In this document: piece by piece, positions 1 through 6,226 of the stretch | Position numbering within the stretch: position 1 is the stretch's first letter | How the letters are laid out: each line of letters begins with the position of its first letter | NCBI GenBank assembly: GCA_002796165.1 | Contig: PCWF01000240.1 | Coordinates: 8,251 to 15,444, forward strand | Source: Nitrospinae bacterium CG11_big_fil_rev_8_21_14_0_20_56_8 | GTDB taxonomy: Bacteria; Nitrospinota; Nitrospinia; Nitrospinales; VA-1 | Length of the DNA: 7,194 nucleotides | Direction: 5' to 3' | The notes under the pieces: model-generated | Told to the model about the DNA's origin: nothing | Databases searched by the model: none | The model's input: only the letters and a program-made list of their open reading frames with translations | Program-made: the position numbers and the translations under genes

Positions 1-558
1 GCGCAACGCATCTCCCGCCGCAACCGGTTTCGCGTGCGCAACCTTCGCATCGGGAAATTCGACGAGGAACTGAAAATTCTGTGGGACATCTACAACGCGG
101 CCTGGGAAAAAAATTGGGGGTTCGTTCCCCTCGTCTGGGAAGAATTTCACTTTTGCGCGCATGAACTCCGCCACATCGTGAATCCCGAATTCTGCCTCAT
201 CGCGGAAATCGATTCGGAACCTTGCGGATTCTGCCTCGGCATCCCCGATATCAACCCGGCCTTGAAATCCATGAATGGGAAAATGTTCCCGCTGGGTTGG
301 CTTCGTTTTCTCCTGGGAAAAAGAAATATCGACGTCTACCGGGTCAGCATTCTGGGCACCAAACGAAATTTCAGGAAAATGGGAATCGAGGGGATCTTCT
401 ATCACGAAGTGTACAAATCCCTGATTAAAAACCAAATCTCACGTTGCGAGATGTCGTGGATCCTGGAAGACAACCGGGATATCATCATTCCCATTCAACG
501 GCTGGGAGGATCGATATACAAACGGCACCGGATCTATGAAAGAGATTGCGGACATTGA
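1..558 (+). CDS. bcerS: GNAT-fold N-acyltransferase, bacterial ceramide synthase (BcerS/YghO-like), C-terminal part
   Basis: The frame is open from the first base of the window, so the 5' end is missing and 185 codons remain. A GTG at 34 is in frame, but the 11 codons before it are basic and family-like, so I treat it as internal. Visible family features are an IYNAAWEKNWGFVP block (window residues 30-43), a following acetyltransferase core with IAEID and GFCLGIPDIN, the G-rich acyl-CoA-binding stretch around LGTKRNFRKMGIEG, and SWILEDN near residue 152. I recognise this pattern from the YghO/BcerS family, of which the Caulobacter member N-acylates 3-oxosphinganine to give 3-oxo-ceramide in the cytoplasm. 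Family members are usually nearly 400 residues, so about half the gene is outside. It overlaps the next gene by 23 nt. The ceramide role is inferred from family plus neighbours; another N-acylation substrate is possible. Confidence 0.82.
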   Translation, partial: AQRISRRNRFRVRNLRIGKFDEELKILWDIYNAAWEKNWGFVPLVWEEFHFCAHELRHIVNPEFCLIAEIDSEPCGFCLGIPDINPALKSMNGKMFPLGWLRFLLGKRNIDVYRVSILGTKRNFRKMGIEGIFYHEVYKSLIKNQISRCEMSWILEDNRDIIIPIQRLGGSIYKRHRIYERDCGH

Positions 559-1546
559 AGGCGCCACCGTTCTGCTGACCGGGGCGACGGGATTCATCGG
601 GAGCCATCTCGCCGATGCGCTGTCCCGCCTGGGATGCAAGGTGCATTGCGTGGTGAGGCCGGGGAGACCCCTGCGCTGGCTCGATCCCTCCCGCGCCGTG
701 ATTCATCGGATGGAACTGGAGGAAACCTCCCAACTGCGCAGGCCGCTGGAGCAAGCCGATTACCTGTTCCATTGCGCCGGGCAGGTTGCGGCACAGCGAA
801 AAGAAGAGTACACGCAAGCCAACGTCACCGCCTGCCGCACCCTGTACGAGGCCTGCCGCCGGTACGGGTCCCATCTGCGGGCCGCCGTGCATCTCAGTAG
901 CCTGGCCGCGGTGGGCCCCGCCGACCCGCTCCGTCCCGTTGACGAAACCACTCCCTGCCATCCGGTGACCCATTACGGAACGTCCAAGAAAGAAGGGGAA
1001 GATGTGGCGCTCGAGTATTCTTCCAGCCTTCCCCTGCTGGTCGTTCGCCCCCCGGTCGTCTATGGCCCGCGGGAAACCCAATTTTTCACTTATTTGAAAA
1101 CCCTGAACCGCGGCTGGTTCATCAAGGCGGGTTCAAGGCCCCAGGTCCTGTCTCTCATCTGCGTGCACGACCTGGTCGAGGGAATGATCAAGGCCGCGCT
1201 TAACCGCACGGGAAACGAAGAGCGCATTTATTTTCTCACCGATGGAGCCGTTTATGACTGGGATCACGTTGCCCGCACCGCGGCGGAGATCTTCCAGGTA
1301 ACCCTGCGGGAAATGGCCGTCCCGGAGGTCCTGCTCTCCCTCCTGGCAGGAGCGGGGGAGCTGTATGGAGCGCTTCGCGGGGAACCGTTTCTCTTCGACC
1401 GCCAGAGACTGATCGACATCCGCCAGAGCGCGTGGACCGCCTGTGCGGAAAACTTCTTCTCCCGGTTCGATTTCAGACCCCGTTTCGACCTCGCCACCGG
1501 CCTGGGCGAAACCATTGCGTGGTACAAACAACAGGGATGGTTGTAA
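536..1546 (+). CDS. cerR: NAD(P)-dependent epimerase/dehydratase (extended SDR), probable ceramide reductase CerR
   Basis: A 336-residue extended short-chain dehydrogenase. The Rossmann motif TGATGFIG lies at residues 15-22, HCAG at 79-82, the active-site Ser at about 122 in HLSSLAAVG, and the catalytic YGTSK with Tyr147 and Lys151. Arg41 after the second strand (VVRP) suggests NADP(H) over NAD(H), which is an inference. Length is normal and no key residue is missing. ATG 536 is the only sensible start: no other start codon lies just upstream in frame, and the nucleotide-binding strand begins at about residue 10. The nearest purine-rich site (504-510) is about 25 nt away, so initiation probably depends on coupling to the overlapping upstream gene. 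Next to a BcerS-like gene, the best guess is reduction of the 3-keto group of 3-oxo-ceramide, as CerR does in Caulobacter. By sequence alone it could also be an OleD- or HpnA-type reductase. Confidence 0.88.
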   Translation: MKEIADIEGATVLLTGATGFIGSHLADALSRLGCKVHCVVRPGRPLRWLDPSRAVIHRMELEETSQLRRPLEQADYLFHCAGQVAAQRKEEYTQANVTACRTLYEACRRYGSHLRAAVHLSSLAAVGPADPLRPVDETTPCHPVTHYGTSKKEGEDVALEYSSSLPLLVVRPPVVYGPRETQFFTYLKTLNRGWFIKAGSRPQVLSLICVHDLVEGMIKAALNRTGNEERIYFLTDGAVYDWDHVARTAAEIFQVTLREMAVPEVLLSLLAGAGELYGALRGEPFLFDRQRLIDIRQSAWTACAENFFSRFDFRPRFDLATGLGETIAWYKQQGWL

Positions 1547-1547
1547 A

Positions 1548-2414
1548 ATGACTCCCCCGCCCTTCAGTGACCATGTACTGATCGACCTGGTGGAACCGCT
1601 GAACCGGTACCTGCACATCCCCGTGGCGGCGCGGATCGTGAAGCTCTGGCTCCCGACGCGCATCACTCCCAACCAGGTGACTTATCTTTCGGTTCTCTTC
1701 GGCCTCATCGCCGCCTGCATTTACACCCACGGAACCGCGGGGGCGTTGATTCATGCGGGATTTTTCCTTGAAATTTCGCTGATCCTCGACTGCGTGGATG
1801 GGCAACTGGCGCGGGCGCGGGGGCAATCCAGCGAGTGGGGACGCATCATCGACGGGGCCGCGGGGTACGTCGCCTATCTCGCCGTCGTGGCCGGCATCGC
1901 CAAAGGTTTTCCGGGTCACGGCATGGCCCTGGGCTTTATCACCTTCTGGACCATCCTCAAAGCGATCTCCCTCGACTACTGCAAACAATACATGACGTCG
2001 CTGGTGAAAACGGGACAGGACGGATTTTTGCATGAGGTGCTTCAAACCCACATCAAACTGAAACTTAATCCTTCCCGGATCCTTAAAATCTATTATTATT
2101 ATCTGCAGGCACAACAATTCTTCTTTCGCGGCCATTGGACCCCCCTCGACCGGTTCGACGAGGCGGGCATCCGCTACAAGATGGATCACCCCCTGAGCGA
2201 AGCCGAGCGGGAGCGGTTCCGGTGCGACATCCGCAACCTTTCGGCCTCCTGGCGTTGGAATGGGCATGAGTTCTGCCTGTTTCTCATTGCCGTGTTTTCC
2301 GTTCTGGGTATCCTGGAAATCTGCCTTACCCCCCTTGCCGTCATTATGGGGATCCAATATATTTTGACCTTCGCGCACCATCGAGTCCACGCCCGGAATG
2401 AGACCCGTCCTTAA
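1548..2414 (+). CDS. CDP-alcohol phosphatidyltransferase family membrane protein, atypical motif
   Basis: A 288-residue integral membrane protein. I chose ATG 1548, one base after the previous stop, because the reading frame upstream of it only shadows the dehydrogenase gene; AGGGA at 1533-1537 is a weak ribosome site. ITPNQVT (39-45) precedes the first membrane helices, as in the family. The signature D-x2-D-G-x2-A-R-x8-G-x3-D-x3-D is present as Asp81, Asp84, Gly85, Ala88, Arg89, Gly98 and Asp102, but the last position is Gly106 instead of Asp. Hydrophobic segments lie near 46-80, 107-118, 125-142 and 241-277, and a long polar stretch (143-238) faces one side of the membrane. Known members transfer a phosphoalcohol between a CDP-linked substrate and a hydroxyl acceptor. 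Here it may add a phospho-headgroup to ceramide. Substrates cannot be read from the sequence, and the missing Asp leaves activity open. Confidence 0.85.
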   Translation: MTPPPFSDHVLIDLVEPLNRYLHIPVAARIVKLWLPTRITPNQVTYLSVLFGLIAACIYTHGTAGALIHAGFFLEISLILDCVDGQLARARGQSSEWGRIIDGAAGYVAYLAVVAGIAKGFPGHGMALGFITFWTILKAISLDYCKQYMTSLVKTGQDGFLHEVLQTHIKLKLNPSRILKIYYYYLQAQQFFFRGHWTPLDRFDEAGIRYKMDHPLSEAERERFRCDIRNLSASWRWNGHEFCLFLIAVFSVLGILEICLTPLAVIMGIQYILTFAHHRVHARNETRP

Positions 2415-4839
2415 ATCCCTCTTCCTTCGAATCACGGCCCGGTATCCCGGAGCGGTGCTCCTTGTGGCGATTCTTCTCGGAGTCCTTTCCCTTTACATCG
2501 CCTCGGGCCTGGTTTACGAACCCCGAATGGACAACCTGCTCCCGCAGGACCTCGACGTCATCAAGGAGTTCAACGAAGTGGTCGCCAAAACCGGGGGATC
2601 GGGTCCCCTGGTGGTCACCCTGGAAAAACTGACCCAGAAACAGGCCGAACAAATCATTGAAGACCTGGCGAGGAAATTTAAAGCCGTTCCCGGCATCCGG
2701 TACATCGACTATAAACTTCCCCGGAAATTCCTGGAAGACCGGCAACTGCTTCTGGCCTCCCGCCAGGACCTGCTGGAACTGGAACAGTTGATCGATGAAG
2801 CGATCGACCATGCGCGTGAGGAATTCGGCGGACTGTATATCATGGGCGCGGAAGACTTCAATCCGGAGCGGCTCCAGGCTTTCGCCGGCGAATATCACAT
2901 CTTTGAGGATCTCAACCCCTACTACAATGGGAAACGGGTAAAGGAATTTTACGTCAAAGGCAAGGCGGTCAGGAATTTCTACATGTTCATCCAGCCGGAG
3001 GGCACCGTCACCGATACCGCGTTCACCGAGAATTTTGTCCGGCAGATCCAGCAGGTCATCGACGAATCGGGATGGAAAGCCAAATACCCCGATATCAACG
3101 TCCGTCTGACGGGATCGATCATCGTCCGTCTCGAAGAGAACCGGACGATCGTCCGCGATCTCGCCCGCGCGGCCATGATCGCGGCGGGGGTATCCGGTTT
3201 CATCATCGTCCTTTACACCCAGTCGGGATTTTCCATACCCCTCATCATCTTTCCTCTGCTGTTGTCGCTGGCCTACACTTTCGCCCTCACCCGCCTGCTG
3301 ATCGGTCACGTCAACATCATTTCAGGATTCCTGGTGGCCATTCTTTTGGGCCTCGGGATCGATTACGGGATCCATTTGTACATCCGGTTCAAACAGGAGC
3401 TTCTCAAGGGGAAACCCACCCTGAACTCCGTGGAACTGGTGATCACCCAGGTCGGCCGGTCCGGGGCCATCGCCATGCTGACCACGATCAGCATTTTTTC
3501 CATCCTGATTTTTTCCAGCTTCAAGGGATTCTCCGAATTCGGCCAGATCGCGACGATGGGAATCCTGTCCGCCTTTGTCACCTACTTTTTTGTATTTCCG
3601 GCGCAGATCCTGTTCTATGACCGCATCCATTGGCTACGGAAACCCCGTCCGCGGATGTTCAACCTCCGCATTTCCAATCTCTACACCCATACGCCGTATT
3701 TTCTCACCGCCCTGTTCCTGCTACTCATGGTGTCGAGCCTGTTCCTCCTCCCCGGGGTCGAGTTTGAGTACGATTTCCGGAAACTTCGAGGCGCGTCCCC
3801 GGAGGCGGAATATGAAACGAAGACCACGAATGATTTCGGCTACGCCTTCTCCCCCACCTTGATCCTCACCCCCACCCGGGAGAACCTGTTTTACGTTCAC
3901 CAGGCGCTGGAGAAGATCAAACGGAGAAACGGCAAGGACACCACCATCGGGCATTACCACTCGCTCAACCTGTTCACGAAGATGGAATACAATTACAAGA
4001 AAGACGTGCTGGACCGTATCGCCAACACCTTCGAGGAAGACAAGGACATCATCATCTTGTCGCTGGGGGATAAGAGGACCGGACAGTTGAGCGATCTCAT
4101 CTACGCCCGGCCGTTCGATGAAAACAGAGTGCCCCAAAGCATCGTTCGGAAGTTGACGGCGGGCGGGGAATACCTCGTCCTCCTGCTTTCTCCCGCAAGC
4201 AAGAACTTTTTCGACATCCGCAACATTTTCCAGCTTGAAGAGGAAATTCATTCCCTCAAGGCGGCTTTGAAAAAACAGAACATCCCGATCTCGGTGCTCA
4301 ACGAAAACCTGATGGCCGCCGAGATCATGAACTGGGTCAAATCCAACGGACTCCAAACCGTGGCGATGGCCATTGGAATCGTTTTCCTGATTCTCCTGAT
4401 CGACCTGGGGAGCTTCGGGCTGGCTCTCAAAACCTTTCTTCCCCTTTTAACCGGCCTGGCCTTGTCGGGAGCGCTGATGTCCGTCTTCCAGATCAAGTTG
4501 AACTTTATCAATTTTGTGATGGTTCCCTCGATCGTCGGGATCATGATCGACCATTGCATCTACCTCGCGCACCATATTCTGGATTACAACCAGAAAAACA
4601 CCCTCAAGTCGGTCAAGGAGACGGGGAGCGCCATCATCCTCTCCGCCCTGACGACGCTGGCCGGATACGCCAGCCTGAACGTGGCCACTCACGCGGGAAT
4701 CCGCTCCATCGCCCACCTGATGGAACTGGGAATTATCACCTGCACCCTGTGCGCTCTGTTCATGCTTCCGGCTCTGTTTGAACTGGGCCATCACAAACTG
4801 GCTCTGATCAAATCGGGGAGCAAAACCGCACGATCATGA
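2398..4839 (+). CDS. RND/MMPL superfamily lipid exporter (HpnN-like)
   Basis: An 813-residue inner-membrane transporter with the two-repeat RND layout: one helix near 17-37, a large periplasmic domain (about 40-255), helices from about 258 to 408, a second single helix near 434-452, a second periplasmic domain (about 455-648), and final helices from 652 to 795. Both repeats keep an acidic residue in the fourth helix for proton coupling: Asp322 in GLGIDYG and Asp718 in IMIDH. Each is followed by the usual LTT motif (361-363 and 751-753). Length and layout match MMPL and HpnN-type hydrophobe exporters better than drug-efflux RND pumps of about 1000 residues, and no adaptor or outer-membrane channel gene is beside it. 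It starts 17 nt inside the previous gene and lacks a clear ribosome site. Context suggests moving the finished sphingolipid out of the inner membrane; cargo is inferred. Confidence 0.9.
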   Translation: MRPVLKSLFLRITARYPGAVLLVAILLGVLSLYIASGLVYEPRMDNLLPQDLDVIKEFNEVVAKTGGSGPLVVTLEKLTQKQAEQIIEDLARKFKAVPGIRYIDYKLPRKFLEDRQLLLASRQDLLELEQLIDEAIDHAREEFGGLYIMGAEDFNPERLQAFAGEYHIFEDLNPYYNGKRVKEFYVKGKAVRNFYMFIQPEGTVTDTAFTENFVRQIQQVIDESGWKAKYPDINVRLTGSIIVRLEENRTIVRDLARAAMIAAGVSGFIIVLYTQSGFSIPLIIFPLLLSLAYTFALTRLLIGHVNIISGFLVAILLGLGIDYGIHLYIRFKQELLKGKPTLNSVELVITQVGRSGAIAMLTTISIFSILIFSSFKGFSEFGQIATMGILSAFVTYFFVFPAQILFYDRIHWLRKPRPRMFNLRISNLYTHTPYFLTALFLLLMVSSLFLLPGVEFEYDFRKLRGASPEAEYETKTTNDFGYAFSPTLILTPTRENLFYVHQALEKIKRRNGKDTTIGHYHSLNLFTKMEYNYKKDVLDRIANTFEEDKDIIILSLGDKRTGQLSDLIYARPFDENRVPQSIVRKLTAGGEYLVLLLSPASKNFFDIRNIFQLEEEIHSLKAALKKQNIPISVLNENLMAAEIMNWVKSNGLQTVAMAIGIVFLILLIDLGSFGLALKTFLPLLTGLALSGALMSVFQIKLNFINFVMVPSIVGIMIDHCIYLAHHILDYNQKNTLKSVKETGSAIILSALTTLAGYASLNVATHAGIRSIAHLMELGIITCTLCALFMLPALFELGHHKLALIKSGSKTARS

Positions 4840-5513
4840 CCGAATTGGCCTCCGGGACCTGCAAAGTCTGCCGATCCCCGTCACCCGTTTTTTACTCCGG
4901 TGAACGAATCTTTTTCAAATGCCCGAACTGCCATCTGGTCTTCACCGAGCATTACCCCGGAAAGGATGCCGAGGAACGGCATTACAAATCCCAATGGCAA
5001 ACGCCGAATCCCGGTTTCTGGAAAAGCCAGGCCGACGTTCTGCTCGACATCGTCCACCGGTACCGGGTTCCCGAGAACATTCTGGATTTCGGTTCGGGAA
5101 CCGGGGAGTTGGCGGGGGAAATTTCCGGCCGTGGATACCGGGTCACCTGCCTCGAACCCATGATCCACGGGTTTCTCAAGGATCAGAAATACCCTTTCCG
5201 ATTCGACGTGGTCGTCGCTCTCGAGGTGTTTGAGCACCTGCACCGTTTATGGGAGGAATTGATCGAGATCGACAAATGTCTCGTGCGGAACGGAGTCATT
5301 TTCTGTTCCACCGCTCTCACCGATCCCTTCATCGACCGCGAGGACGCCGCCGCCTGTTTCGCCCAATGGTGGTATAAGGACGATCCCACCCACGTGAATT
5401 TCTTCTGCACCCAAAGCCTGGAGCACGTCGCGCGCAAGTTGGACTACGACCTCGCCGTCTATGACAGCAAGGCGTTCGTCATGTTGAAGGGTCGAATGGG
5501 CGAGGCGGGATAA
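4836..5513 (+). CDS. Class I SAM-dependent methyltransferase with N-terminal zinc ribbon
   Basis: A 225-residue cytoplasmic protein. The N-terminus has two CxxC knuckles (Cys9/Cys12 and Cys29/Cys32) that should bind one zinc. The SAM-binding motif I ILDFGSGTGELA is at residues 82-93, the acidic end of the second strand at Glu106 (CLEP), and a VALEVFEHL block follows. The closing WWYKDDPTHVNFF stretch (about 178-190) is typical of a compact methyltransferase family with a zinc ribbon and a short loop after strand 2. ATG 4836 overlaps the exporter stop in an ATGA arrangement, so translation is coupled. The only purine-rich site (GGGGAG, 4815-4820) is rather far. The substrate is unknown. As last gene of the operon it could methylate a headgroup or the lipid, but nothing in the sequence proves it. 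Confidence 0.88.
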   Translation: MTELASGTCKVCRSPSPVFYSGERIFFKCPNCHLVFTEHYPGKDAEERHYKSQWQTPNPGFWKSQADVLLDIVHRYRVPENILDFGSGTGELAGEISGRGYRVTCLEPMIHGFLKDQKYPFRFDVVVALEVFEHLHRLWEELIEIDKCLVRNGVIFCSTALTDPFIDREDAAACFAQWWYKDDPTHVNFFCTQSLEHVARKLDYDLAVYDSKAFVMLKGRMGEAG

Positions 5514-5699
5514 AGAGGACGCTTGAAAATGCCCACCGCGAAAGGCTTGCCCTTTACGTTCGAGACCGGGAAAGGGGGCATTGCGGAATGGGTCTTCCCC
5601 CAGAATCGCGGATGAGGTCCGGCGGAAGTCCTGAACCTTCAGTTTTAATCTGCTCGGTGTGTTTTTGTTCTATAAAGGACTCTACTTTTTTGTTTGCGG
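5514..5699. other. Intergenic spacer with inverted repeat, no clear terminator
   Basis: This gap separates the convergent methyltransferase and RHH genes. It contains a 7-bp inverted repeat AATGCCC (5528-5534) / GGGCATT (5576-5582), with a smaller AAAGG/CCTTT hairpin (5541-5555) nested inside. A weak CTGA/TCAG hairpin at 5631-5642 is followed by TTTTAA. T-runs at 5662-5666 and 5685-5690 have no strong stem before them. I see no confident rho-independent terminator for either flanking gene. Confidence 0.5.
5529..5615 (+). other. Possible small ORF, 28 codons
   Basis: A short ATG-initiated frame begins 15 nt after the methyltransferase stop. It is preceded by a good ribosome-binding sequence AAGAGGA (5513-5519) with 9 nt spacing and ends at TGA 5613-5615. 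The peptide begins MPTAKGLPFTFETGKGG and has no membrane segment or motif I recognise. Its sequence overlaps the inverted repeat of the spacer, so it may equally be chance coding inside a structured non-coding repeat. Confidence 0.2.
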
Positions 5700-5990
5700 T
5701 TACTTCTCTTCCAGGATTTCCTTCCAGATTTTTTTACCCTGGCCCTTGGAAATGATCTCGATGTCAACAAGCCGGTTCAAATGCCTCATGAAAGATCCCC
5801 AAAAAGCCAAATTGTTTCTCAAGCCCAGATCGGACTTTTTGAGATTGGGCAAGGCCCTGTTTAAGTCCCGGATATAAGCCCGGATCACATAGCCGACGTT
5901 CAAGTCGGGGTCGCCGTGTTCGCTCAAAGCCTTTTTAAGCTTCTCGAACTCCTCTTCATCCAACCGTAACGAATAAGTCTTTAATCCCAT
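5700..5990 (-). CDS. Small ribbon-helix-helix-type DNA-binding protein, antitoxin-like
   Basis: A 96-residue protein. I chose ATG 5990-5988, which has GCGAGG 4 nt upstream; an in-frame TTG at 6002 has no ribosome site. The N-terminal MGLKTYSLRLDEEEFEKLKK gives a short beta strand with alternating polar residues followed by a helix. A second helix around NVGYVIRAYIRDLN (31-44) completes an RHH fold like CopG/Arc or antitoxin proteins. The C-terminal half (50-96) is basic and helical and has no family I recognise. No toxin gene is next to it on either side, so an orphan antitoxin or a plain regulator is possible. A palindrome over its own promoter supports autoregulation. Base composition is more AT-rich than the lipid operon. 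Confidence 0.65.
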   Translation of the reverse strand: MGLKTYSLRLDEEEFEKLKKALSEHGDPDLNVGYVIRAYIRDLNRALPNLKKSDLGLRNNLAFWGSFMRHLNRLVDIEIISKGQGKKIWKEILEEK

Positions 5991-6017
5991 TTCGCCTCGC
6001 AATGACTCTCGAAATTA

Positions 6018-6046
6018 AATGTATTACTTTTGTAATAATTTGTCAG
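6018..6046 (-). promoter_or_regulatory. Putative sigma70 promoter of the RHH gene
   Basis: Read on the minus strand, CTGACA (6046-6041) matches five of six -35 consensus bases. It is followed by a 17-nt spacer and TACATT (6023-6018), four of six for the -10. The start codon lies 27 nt after the -10, leaving a short leader. Confidence 0.45.
6022..6037. promoter_or_regulatory. Palindromic operator candidate
   Basis: TATTAC-TTTT-GTAATA is a perfect 6-bp inverted repeat with a 4-bp centre, lying in the spacer and touching the -10 of the RHH gene promoter. Position and symmetry fit an autorepressor site for the dimeric RHH protein. As an RNA it would be only a weak AT stem, so a DNA-level role is preferred. 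Confidence 0.45.
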
Positions 6047-6169
6047 CAAAAAATGCGGTAAACATTCGAACTCTTTATCTAACCGGTCAGGCTCCGAGTA
6101 GTTTTCCATTCTCAAAGCCCCCTATCCCCTGCATTTATTTTCCAGAAACCCTTTCTTATAAATTAAGGT

Positions 6170-6175
6170 TATAAT
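6170..6175 (+). promoter_or_regulatory. Putative -10 element of the DNA methyltransferase gene
   Basis: A perfect TATAAT lies 51 nt before the GTG start in an AT-rich stretch. No good -35 lies 16-18 nt upstream. A nearby TATAAA at 6157-6162 is an alternative with a weak TTTATT at 6134-6139. Confidence 0.35.
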
Positions 6176-6189
6176 CCGTCCTGACGATT

Positions 6190-6210
6190 ACCGCTTTAAC
6201 GTTTTGCGGT
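6190..6210 (+). promoter_or_regulatory. Inverted repeat in the methyltransferase leader
   Basis: ACCGC (6190-6194) and GCGGT (6206-6210) flank an 11-nt centre containing the palindrome AACGTT. It sits between the putative -10 and the ribosome site (6215-6218), so it could be a small RNA hairpin affecting translation or an operator. Evidence is only the symmetry and the position. Confidence 0.25.
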
Positions 6211-6214
6211 TGCT

Positions 6215-6218
6215 GGAG
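6215..6218 (+). promoter_or_regulatory. Ribosome binding site that fixes the GTG start
   Basis: GGAG lies 8 nt before GTG 6227. This decides for a GTG start giving the N-terminus MARLTDQEKQEI, which matches what I know of this methyltransferase family. Confidence 0.6.
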
Positions 6219-6226
6219 ATATCCTC

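Noticed and set aside
485..1081. Long minus-strand open frame opposite the dehydrogenase
   Set aside because: It lies opposite a clear SDR gene, its translation has no family motif, and long antisense frames are expected in GC-rich genes.
1443..1547. Upstream start for the CDP-alcohol phosphotransferase
   Set aside because: The extra 35 residues overlap the dehydrogenase and look like out-of-frame sequence; ATG 1548 directly follows the previous stop and fits the family.
1473..2435. Minus-strand open frame of 320 codons opposite the phosphotransferase gene
   Set aside because: The plus strand has the CDP-alcohol motif and membrane helices; the antisense peptide is charged and low in recognisable structure.
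2344..3309. Minus-strand open frame of 321 codons opposite the exporter
   Set aside because: Shadow of the RND gene: the peptide is rich in Asp, Gly and Phe from antisense of hydrophobic codons, with no motif.
5140..5240. Apparent missing segment between motif II and the FDVVVALEVFEHL block of the methyltransferase
   Set aside because: At first it looked like a deletion, but a short loop here is typical of this compact zinc-ribbon family that ends with a DPTHV block.
5631..5650. CTGAACCTTCAG followed by TTTTAA as a terminator
   Set aside because: The stem is only 4 bp once a minimal loop is allowed and the T-run is short, so termination is not supported.
5514..5699. Toxin gene partner for the RHH protein
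   Set aside because: No frame of suitable length or with toxin motifs is found on either side of the RHH gene within the window.
5659..5877. Plus-strand frame of 72 codons
   Set aside because: It overlaps the RHH gene on the opposite strand, is a mirror of its codons, and has no ribosome site or motif.
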